6,488 nt of DNA from Paracoccaceae bacterium (GTDB lineage: Bacteria > Pseudomonadota > Alphaproteobacteria > Rhodobacterales > Rhodobacteraceae), in assembly GCA_023254015.1 (NCBI GenBank), contig JALQYS010000491.1, positions 1 to 6,488 of the forward strand, in the 5' to 3' direction. Positions 1 to 5,025 of the stretch are shown one piece after another. Under the pieces are notes generated by a model, which was given only the letters and a program-made list of their open reading frames with translations, made no database searches and was not told the origin of the DNA. The position numbers and the translations under genes were made by a program. Within the stretch, counting starts at the first letter, position 1, and every line of letters starts with the position of its first letter.

Positions 1-128
1 GCCTGTTCATGGGCCATGGCCGCGATGCCTGCGGCACACTCTGGCTGGATGCGCTGGGTCTGCCGAACGACGCCACCAGCTGGGCTGCGCCCGATGCCCA
101 GCTCAATCCAGCGCCGACGCGACTGGTG
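1..128. other. Segment of unrecognised origin abutting truncated fabF
   Basis: To the right of ~129 the minus strand encodes good FabF. To the left, none of the three minus frames restores FabF homology, so a simple frameshift does not explain the loss. Two frames are open through the segment. The fabF frame continues as HQSRRRWIELGIGRSP and runs off the edge; a plus-strand frame reads MGHGRDACGTLWLDALGLP from position 9. Hand counts of base phase show the lowest G+C at the shared middle codon position of these two frames, so either could be coding. I recognise neither product. The join lies inside a 12-base near-palindrome at 123-134 (CTGGTGCGCCAG). It could be the edge of an insertion sequence, a deletion/rearrangement, or a chimeric contig end. 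Confidence 0.55.
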
Positions 129-1217
129 CGCCAGCACGCAGAAAATCGCCTCAACCGCACCCGCAGCCCCCAACAGGTGGCCGATGGACGACTTGGTCGA
201 CGACATCGTCGCCCCCGCCGCCGCATCCCCCAAAAGCCGCTCCACTGCGCCCAGTTCGATCGTGTCCGCCATGGTCGAGGTGCCATGGGCGTTGATGTAA
301 TCCACATCGCCGGGCGCAATCCCCGCGCGCTTCAGCGCCATCGTCATGCTGCGGAAGCCGCCGTCGCCATCTTCCGACGGGGCGGTGATGTGATAGGCGT
401 CGCCCGACAGGCCATAGCCCAGAACCTCGGCGTAGATCTTCGCGCCGCGGGCCTTGGCGTGCTCATATTCCTCCAGCACCACGACCCCCGCGCCCTCGCC
501 CATGACAAACCCGTCGCGGTCGGCGTCATAGGGGCGGCTGGCCTTGGCCGGATCATCGGCGCGTTTGGTGGACAGGGCCTTGCAGGCGTTGAACCCGGCA
601 ATCCCGATTTCCGAAATCGGCGCCTCGGCGCCCCCGGCCACCATCACATCGGCATCGCCAAAGGCGATAAGCCGCGCCGCATCGCCAATCGCATGGGCGC
701 CGGTCGAGCAAGCCGTCACCACCGCATGGTTCGGCCCCTTGAACCCGAACCGGATCGAGACCTGACCCGAAATCAGGTTGATAAGGCTGCCCGGAATGAA
801 GAAGGGCGAAACCCGCTTCGGCCCCTTTTCCTTGATCAGGACCGCCGTCTCGGCGATCGAGGTCAGCCCGCCTATCCCTGAGCCGATCATCACCCCGGTG
901 CGCTGGCGATCTTCCTCATTCGCCGGCTCCCAACCGGAATCCTTCACCGCCTGCGTGGCCGCGGCCATGCCGTAAAGGATGAAGTCATCCACCTTGCGGC
1001 GGTCCTTCGGCTCCATCCAGTCATCAGGATTGAAGGTGCCTTCGCTGCCATCGCCGAAGGGGATTTCGCAGGCATATTGCGTCACCACATTCGAGGCATC
1101 GAACCGCGTGATCGGGCCCGCACCCGATTGCCCGGCCAGAAGGCGGCTCCAGGTATCTTCCACTCCGCAAGCCAGCGGCGTGACCATCCCCAGACCGGTG
1201 ACAACTACTCGACGCAT
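1..1217 (-). CDS. fabF: Beta-ketoacyl-ACP synthase II (FabF), 3' end replaced by unrelated sequence and cut by window edge
   Basis: FabF condenses malonyl-ACP with a growing acyl-ACP in cytoplasmic type II fatty-acid synthesis, releasing CO2. The protein begins MRRVVVTGLGMVTPLACG, the usual N-terminus of the family. The thiolase-fold Cys-His-His-Lys set is visible: Cys170 in VVTACSTGAH, His311 in NAHGTST, Lys342 in SSTKSS and His347 in GHLLGAAG. The start at 1217 is supported by a strong Shine-Dalgarno, GAGGGGAG, five bases upstream. The frame is open from 1217 to the left edge (405 residues visible). After Ala363 (AIFCVLA) it stops resembling FabF: the expected APPTLNL segment and the GFGGTNAS glycine-rich end are absent in this frame and in the other two minus frames. 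FabF is normally ~410-420 residues, so about 55 are missing. This is either a real disruption or an assembly join. The family call is secure; whether the gene is functional is uncertain. It is not FabB, judging by the N-terminus. Confidence 0.93.
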   Translation of the reverse strand, partial: MRRVVVTGLGMVTPLACGVEDTWSRLLAGQSGAGPITRFDASNVVTQYACEIPFGDGSEGTFNPDDWMEPKDRRKVDDFILYGMAAATQAVKDSGWEPANEEDRQRTGVMIGSGIGGLTSIAETAVLIKEKGPKRVSPFFIPGSLINLISGQVSIRFGFKGPNHAVVTACSTGAHAIGDAARLIAFGDADVMVAGGAEAPISEIGIAGFNACKALSTKRADDPAKASRPYDADRDGFVMGEGAGVVVLEEYEHAKARGAKIYAEVLGYGLSGDAYHITAPSEDGDGGFRSMTMALKRAGIAPGDVDYINAHGTSTMADTIELGAVERLLGDAAAGATMSSTKSSIGHLLGAAGAVEAIFCVLAHQSRRRWIELGIGRSPAGGVVRQTQRIQPECAAGIAAMAHEQ

Positions 1218-1222
1218 TCTCG

Positions 1223-1230
1223 CTCCCCTC
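1223..1230 (-). promoter_or_regulatory. Shine-Dalgarno of fabF
   Basis: On the minus strand the sequence GAGGGGAG ends five bases before the ATG at 1217. It is the strongest purine-rich ribosome site on this strand and fixes the fabF start. Confidence 0.75.
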
Positions 1231-1251
1231 GGACGCATGACGTTTTTCCGG

Positions 1252-1280
1252 GTGATACACGCAGCCCCCGGCCTTCGCAA
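1252..1280 (-). promoter_or_regulatory. Candidate sigma-70-type promoter of fabF
   Basis: On the minus strand TTGCGA (complement of 1275-1280) is followed after exactly 17 bases by TATCAC (complement of 1252-1257). Each hexamer matches the vegetative consensus at four of six positions. The predicted start of transcription is near 1245, leaving a leader of about 30 bases that contains the ribosome site. The element lies in the 108-base gap between the transporter stop and fabF, so fabF could be transcribed independently of the gene upstream. This is inferred from sequence only. Confidence 0.4.
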
Positions 1281-1325
1281 CCTTGGGCCATCCCCCGCAG
1301 GCGGCAGAATGACGCAGACCAAGGG

Positions 1326-2228
1326 TCAGTCCGGGGCAACCGCAACCCGCCGCGCCGCCCGGCGGCCCCCGATCTGGATCAGCGCCACCCCGCCCAGAAT
1401 CAGCACCAGCGCGGCATATTCCACCGCCGTGACCGTCTCGCCCACCGCCGCCCCGATCAACACCGCCACCACCACCGGAAGATAGGTCGCCCCCGAGGCC
1501 CCCATCGCTCCCAGCCGCTGCACCATGTAGTAATAGATCAGATAGGCCAGCCCCGTGCCCAAAAGCCCCAACCCCACCACCAGCGCCGCAAGGGCCCGGC
1601 CATCGTCCAGAATGGCCGACATGCCGTGATAATCGGTGATGACCGCCAGCGTCAGCGCCGCAAGCCCGGTCTGCCAGGTGGCCAGCGCCAGCGCCGACAG
1701 GTTCAGCGGCGCCAGGAACCGGCGGGCATAGACGAAAGACACCCCCACGCTGATCGTCCCCGCCATGACCCAGGCGACCCCCAGCGGCGAGACGGTCCCG
1801 CCCGACTCCCAGGGCCGGGCCGTCAGCAGGATGCCGGCAAACCCCAGGGCCACGCCCGTGGCCGTCAGGGCATTGGGCCGTTCGCTGCGCAGCGCCACCA
1901 GCGAGGTGAGGAAGGTCACGATCGGAATCGCCCCCCCCAGAAGCCCAGCCACGCTGGAAGGCAAAAGCGCCGTGCCCGCGACGAAACCGTAATAGTAGAA
2001 ACTTGTCGCAAGCACCGACATCACCGCGAAATGCGGCAGATGCCGCAGCTGCCCGCGGTTCAGGACTCCCGCCCGCCAGGCCATAACGGCCAGCGGCAGG
2101 AACCCCGCCACCACGCGCAAAAACACCACCTGCATCGGCGAAATCGCCGCCGTGGCGATCTTGATGTAGATGTAGTTGGCCCCCCAGACGAACCCAACCA
2201 GAACCAACGCCGCATAGGCCCGCGCCAT
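1326..2228 (-). CDS. EamA/DMT-superfamily inner-membrane transporter
   Basis: This 300-residue, very hydrophobic protein is the usual length for the drug/metabolite transporter family, whose members export amino acids, metabolites or drugs across the inner membrane. Ten membrane segments can be laid out, approximately at residues 5-23, 32-51, 65-82, 88-110, 120-137, 148-168, 178-197, 212-233, 243-263 and 268-286. They form the two five-helix EamA repeats. The second repeat ends with the family-like stretch from PVVVAVLIG (251-259) through VGETVTAVEY to LILGGVALIQIGG. A short basic tail (RRAARR) fits the positive-inside rule. The ATG at 2228 follows a G-rich stretch (GGGGGGCAGGG) that can act as a ribosome site. 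The gene is divergent from the LysR regulator at 2330, a common regulator/target arrangement. The substrate cannot be read from sequence. Confidence 0.9.
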   Translation of the reverse strand: MARAYAALVLVGFVWGANYIYIKIATAAISPMQVVFLRVVAGFLPLAVMAWRAGVLNRGQLRHLPHFAVMSVLATSFYYYGFVAGTALLPSSVAGLLGGAIPIVTFLTSLVALRSERPNALTATGVALGFAGILLTARPWESGGTVSPLGVAWVMAGTISVGVSFVYARRFLAPLNLSALALATWQTGLAALTLAVITDYHGMSAILDDGRALAALVVGLGLLGTGLAYLIYYYMVQRLGAMGASGATYLPVVVAVLIGAAVGETVTAVEYAALVLILGGVALIQIGGRRAARRVAVAPD

Positions 2229-2285
2229 CCCTGCCCCCCTTTGCCTGTCGGCCGCAGAGCTAGCGCAAAGCCCCGCCCCTTTCGC

Positions 2286-2323
2286 GGCAGAAGAAAACCT
2301 GCCAGACTGCAGAAAAACTGCAG
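2286..2323. promoter_or_regulatory. Two adjacent inverted repeats, candidate LysR-type operator region
   Basis: The 101-base divergent intergenic region holds GGCAG-8 bases-CTGCC (2286-2303) and, three bases later, CTGCAG-AAAAA-CTGCAG (2307-2323). Both have the form GCAG, an A-rich spacer, then CTGC. The second contains a 15-base dyad, TGCAG-5 bases-CTGCA, whose size fits LysR-family recognition sites (classically a ~15-bp dyad with a T-N11-A core, although the exact T-N11-A spacing is not met here). Two consecutive sites match the recognition-site plus activation-site layout of this family. The second site ends only six bases before the regulator's ATG, so binding would also block the regulator's own expression. 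The repeats are seen; the function is inferred. Confidence 0.5.
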
Positions 2324-2329
2324 CCTCCC

Positions 2330-3214
2330 ATGATCCCCACTCCCACCATCACCCCTCGCCGCAGACTTCCTCCCCTGAACGCCTTGCGCGCCTTCGAGGT
2401 GTCGGGGCGCCTGCTCAGCTTCCGGGCCGCCAGCGAAGAGCTGGGCGTGACCCAAGGCGCTGTGGCCCAGCAGGTCCGCGCGCTTGAGGCGCATATGGGC
2501 CAGCCCCTGTTTCACCGCCTGCCCCGCGGCCTGCGCCTGACCGCGCAAGGAGCGGCCTATCTGGCCGAGGTGAGCCGCGCCTTCGACACGCTGGGCGCAG
2601 CCACCGCCCGCCTCGCCAGCCATCCCCGCCGCGTGCTCATCAGCGTCACCCCTACCGTTGCCACGCGCCTCCTGATCCCCCGCCTTGCCGCCCTGCAACA
2701 GGCCCTGCCGGGGGTAGAGCTGCGCACGATCGCCGACGAGAACCTTCCCGATTTCACGCGCGACGAGGTCGACATCGCCATCGGCCTTGCCACGCCCCCC
2801 TTGTCGCCCGATCTCGAGGCGCGGCTTCTGATCGCCCAAAGGGTGATTGCCGTGGCCAGCCCGCGCCTTCTGGCCGGCCGGGTGCTGCCTCTGGCCGTGG
2901 CCGAGCTTCGGGATCTTCCGATCCTGCACCATTGCCAGGATCACTGGCCCGCCTTTTTGGGCCAACAGCTTTCCGGACCAAGGTTCAGCCTGACCACGCT
3001 CGCCCTTGATGCGGCGGTTGCCGGGCAAGGCGTGGTCGCCGCCGCCGCCGCCTTCATCGGCCCCGAGCTGGCCGATGGGCGGCTCGTGCAGGTGATGCCG
3101 CACCTGCTGCGCGCCTCACCCGACTATTACATCGTCCGCCGCGCGCAAGGCCAGCCCGACCCCGTTCTGGAAACCGTCTGGCAGTGGTGCCTGGACGAAC
3201 TTGCAGCACCCTGA
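2330..3214 (+). CDS. LysR-family transcriptional regulator, GcvA-like
   Basis: This 294-residue protein has the standard LysR length. The N-terminal winged helix-turn-helix spans about residues 14-72: PPLNALRAFEVSGRLLSF, then AASEELGVTQGAVAQQVRAL as helix-turn-helix, then GQPLFHRLPRGLRLTAQG as wing. A linker helix (~73-96) leads to the periplasmic-binding-protein-like ligand domain (~100-294). The N-terminus and the GQGVVAAAAAF...LADGRLV segment resemble the GcvA subgroup (founder: activator of glycine cleavage), but that does not identify the ligand here. There is no other ATG, GTG or TTG before the HTH, so ATG 2330 is the best start, yet no Shine-Dalgarno precedes it (CAGCCTCCC). Translation may be weak or leaderless. 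It is divergent from the EamA transporter at 2228, which is its likely target. The family is certain; the target is inferred. Confidence 0.93.
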   Translation: MIPTPTITPRRRLPPLNALRAFEVSGRLLSFRAASEELGVTQGAVAQQVRALEAHMGQPLFHRLPRGLRLTAQGAAYLAEVSRAFDTLGAATARLASHPRRVLISVTPTVATRLLIPRLAALQQALPGVELRTIADENLPDFTRDEVDIAIGLATPPLSPDLEARLLIAQRVIAVASPRLLAGRVLPLAVAELRDLPILHHCQDHWPAFLGQQLSGPRFSLTTLALDAAVAGQGVVAAAAAFIGPELADGRLVQVMPHLLRASPDYYIVRRAQGQPDPVLETVWQWCLDELAAP

Positions 3215-3236
3215 GCGTTCTAGTCGCAGCGGCCGC

Positions 3237-3264
3237 TTGACCTTTTTTTTGCATGCCCTATGTG
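3237..3264 (+). promoter_or_regulatory. Candidate promoter of the tetR-MFP-RND operon
   Basis: TTGACC (3237-3242, five of six bases of the -35 consensus) is followed after 16 bases by TATGTG (3259-3264, the first three bases of the -10 consensus). The spacer begins with a run of eight T, unusual in this G+C-rich DNA and possibly a bent tract. The predicted start of transcription near 3271 falls inside the palindrome at 3266-3281, so a bound repressor would block initiation. The -35 element is good and the -10 element is weak. Confidence 0.45.
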
Positions 3265-3265
3265 G

Positions 3266-3281
3266 GAATGAACGTTCATTC
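3266..3281. promoter_or_regulatory. Perfect 16-bp palindrome, probable TetR-family operator
   Basis: GAATGAACGTTCATTC is perfectly self-complementary over 16 bases, with its centre between 3273 and 3274. Size and symmetry fit the operators of TetR-family dimers. It sits immediately upstream of the tetR reading frame and over the predicted transcription start, the expected place for autorepression. The arms GAATGA-4 bases-TCATTC match what I recall of the Bacillus subtilis FadR (TetR family) box. No second copy was noticed in this window. Confidence 0.75.
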
Positions 3282-3291
3282 TCAGGCCACC

Positions 3292-3903
3292 ATGCACCCC
3301 ATTCCCCTGCCCTCGCCCGATCAGCGCACCGCCGACATCCTGTCGCGCGTCCGCATCGCCTTTGCCGAAAAAGGCTTCGACGGCACGTCGATGCAGGATC
3401 TGGCCCGCGCCGCCGGCATGTCGGCGGGCAACTTCTATCGCTATTTCCCGTCCAAGGCCGCCATCGTCGAGGCGCTGATCGCCCATGACCTCGCCGGGAT
3501 GGAGGCCGATTTCCTGACCGTGCTGCAATCGCCCTCGCCGCTTGAGGCGCTCCGCGCGCTGATGCAGCGGCGACTGATCGAACAGCAGACCCGCGCCGAT
3601 GGTCAGCTTTGGGCCGAAATCACCGCCGCCGCCTTGCGCAAGCCCGAGATCGGCCAGGCCGCCTGCGCGATGGAAACGCAGGTCGCGGGCTATATCAACC
3701 GCATCTTTGCCGCCGAAACCGGCCTGTCCGAAGCTGAAATCATGGCGCGTTTTCCCGCCCATGCCGCTTTTGCGATCACGCTGTTCAAGGCGGCTGCCAT
3801 GCTGCCGCCGCAAGCTGCCGCGATTCGCGGTGATCTGACTGCGCTGATCCAACGTTCAATTGATACCGCCATGGGCGAAATCCTCACCGCCAAGAAAGCC
3901 TGA
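3292..3903 (+). CDS. TetR/AcrR-family transcriptional regulator, probable repressor of the efflux operon
   Basis: From ATG 3292 this is a 203-residue protein, typical for TetR regulators. The N-terminal DNA-binding domain lies at about residues 12-57 (ADILSRVRIAFAEKGFDGTS, then MQDLARAAGMSAGNFYRYFP, then SKAAIVEAL), with the hallmark GNFYRYFPSK recognition helix at 46-55. Residues ~60-203 form the all-helical ligand and dimer domain, which is too variable to predict an inducer. In-frame ATGs exist at 3253 and 3268, but the first has no ribosome site and would place coding sequence over the promoter, and the second lies inside the palindromic operator. ATG 3292 has AGG five bases upstream and starts closest to the HTH. 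The stop is three bases before the adaptor gene, so the two are co-transcribed. The inferred role is local repressor that releases the operon when a pump substrate or metabolite binds. Confidence 0.93.
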   Translation: MHPIPLPSPDQRTADILSRVRIAFAEKGFDGTSMQDLARAAGMSAGNFYRYFPSKAAIVEALIAHDLAGMEADFLTVLQSPSPLEALRALMQRRLIEQQTRADGQLWAEITAAALRKPEIGQAACAMETQVAGYINRIFAAETGLSEAEIMARFPAHAAFAITLFKAAAMLPPQAAAIRGDLTALIQRSIDTAMGEILTAKKA

Positions 3904-3906
3904 CCG

Positions 3907-5019
3907 ATGCGCTCCGCCCTTGTTGCCCTGTTCGTCCTGTCTGCCCAGCCGCTCTGGGCCGAAGCCGCCGCTTCTGACGCCCCCCAGACAATTCCCGCCC
4001 CCCATATCACCGTCGCCACGGTTCAGACGCGGGTGCTGCGCGATGTGATCGTGACCTCGGGGCTGATCGGGGCGGTCGATCAGGTTCAGGTGGCCCCGCT
4101 GGTCGAAGGTCAGCAGATCGAAGAGCTTCTGGCAGATGTAGGCGATCAAGTGACAGCCGGTCAGGTGCTGGCGCGGCTTTCCACCTCAAGCCTCAGCCTG
4201 CAGAAGGCCCAACTGAACGCCGCCTTGGCCGCCGCCCGCGCCGCCGTTCCCCAGGCCGAGGCGCAATCCGACGAGGCGCAGCGTGTCGCCACCCGCACCG
4301 CAGCCCTGCTGCAACAGGGCAGCGCGCCGCAGGCCGCCGTCGACAAGGCCAATGCCGCCGCGATCACCGCCGCGCAGGGGCTGGAGGCGGCGCGCGCCAA
4401 TCTGGCGCTGGTCGAGGCGCAGCTGGCCAATATCGAACTGATGCTGTCGCGGACTGAGGTCAAGGCCCCCGTCGGCGGCGAAATCACCGGACGCACCGCA
4501 CAGGTTGGTGCGATTGCCTCTGCCGCCCAACCGATGTTCGCGATGATCCGCGATAACGCGCTGGAGCTGCGCGCCGATGTCGCCGAAGGCGACGTGCTGC
4601 GTCTTGTGCCCGGTCAGCCAGTGACGCTGTTTCTGGCAGGCGACAGCGCCCCGCGCAAGGGAACGGTGCGGCTGGTGGAACCGGCGATTGATACCGCCAC
4701 CCGCATGGGCCGGGTCCGCATCACCATCGACGATGCCAAGGGCGTCCGCCCCGGCATGTATGCCATGGGCGAGGTTCTGGTGGCCGAACGCAACACCGCC
4801 GCCGCGCCCATCACCGCGCTGGGCATCTCGCCCGAAGGTCAGACCGCCCTCAAGGTCACGGGCGACGTGGCCCGGCGCGTGCTGGTAACCACCGGCATCC
4901 GCGACGCGGGCTGGGTGGAAATCACCAATGGCCTTGCCCCCGGCGACAGCATCGTGGCCAAGGCCGGGGCCTTTGTGCGTGACGGCGACCGGATCACCCC
5001 GGTTGCGGCCAAGGAGTAA
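3907..5019 (+). CDS. RND efflux periplasmic adaptor (membrane fusion protein, HlyD/AcrA-like)
   Basis: This 370-residue adaptor links an inner-membrane RND pump to an outer-membrane channel. An N-terminal Sec signal peptide (MRSALVALFVLSAQPLWAEA) has likely cleavage after Ala18 or Ala20; there is no lipobox cysteine, so it is probably not a lipoprotein, unlike AcrA. The order of domains is typical: the first half of the lipoyl (barrel-sandwich) domain at ~58-95 (DQVQVAPLVEGQQIEELLAD, VGDQVTAGQVLARL); an Ala/Gln-rich alpha-helical hairpin at ~96-182, with a turn near LLQQGSAPQAAVDKA; the second lipoyl half at ~183-213 (RTEVKAPVGGEITGR, VGAIASAAQPMF); a beta-barrel at ~218-292; and the membrane-proximal domain at ~296-368, with ITNGLAPGDSIVAKAGAFVR. 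It follows tetR by three bases. Its end carries the pump gene's Shine-Dalgarno, so translation of the two is likely coupled. The substrate is unknown. Confidence 0.95.
   Translation: MRSALVALFVLSAQPLWAEAAASDAPQTIPAPHITVATVQTRVLRDVIVTSGLIGAVDQVQVAPLVEGQQIEELLADVGDQVTAGQVLARLSTSSLSLQKAQLNAALAAARAAVPQAEAQSDEAQRVATRTAALLQQGSAPQAAVDKANAAAITAAQGLEAARANLALVEAQLANIELMLSRTEVKAPVGGEITGRTAQVGAIASAAQPMFAMIRDNALELRADVAEGDVLRLVPGQPVTLFLAGDSAPRKGTVRLVEPAIDTATRMGRVRITIDDAKGVRPGMYAMGEVLVAERNTAAAPITALGISPEGQTALKVTGDVARRVLVTTGIRDAGWVEITNGLAPGDSIVAKAGAFVRDGDRITPVAAKE
5011..5016 (+). promoter_or_regulatory. Shine-Dalgarno of the RND pump gene, inside the adaptor's last codons
   Basis: AAGGAG encodes the last two adaptor residues (Lys-Glu) and lies nine bases before the pump's ATG at 5026. 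It fixes the pump start and suggests translational coupling between adaptor and pump. Confidence 0.8.
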
Positions 5020-5025
5020 CCGGCG

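Noticed and set aside
9..881. A 290-codon plus-strand open frame opposite fabF
   Set aside because: From ~129 onward it is clearly the antisense of catalytically intact FabF. Only the first ~40 codons, in the unexplained left segment, remain open to question and are treated separately.
1266..1325. A terminator between the EamA transporter and fabF
   Set aside because: Only short or widely spaced complementary stretches (CCTTGG...CCAAGG, CCGCCTGCGG) are present and no T tract follows on the minus strand.
1077..2333. A 418-codon plus-strand open frame opposite fabF and the EamA transporter
   Set aside because: It is rich in Arg, His, Pro and Gln with no recognisable domain, lies antisense to clear genes, and has no ribosome site. 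It is a shadow frame of G+C-rich coding DNA.
2060..3103. A 347-codon minus-strand open frame opposite the LysR gene
   Set aside because: The composition (Gly, Gln, Arg and His rich, low complexity) and the absence of any family motif mark it as antisense to the well-supported LysR gene.
3226..3250. A rho-independent terminator after the LysR gene (AGCGGCCGCT followed by T8)
   Set aside because: The palindrome is only 10 bases and leaves no room for a stable stem with a loop. Five bases separate it from the T run, which fits better as the spacer of the operon promoter.
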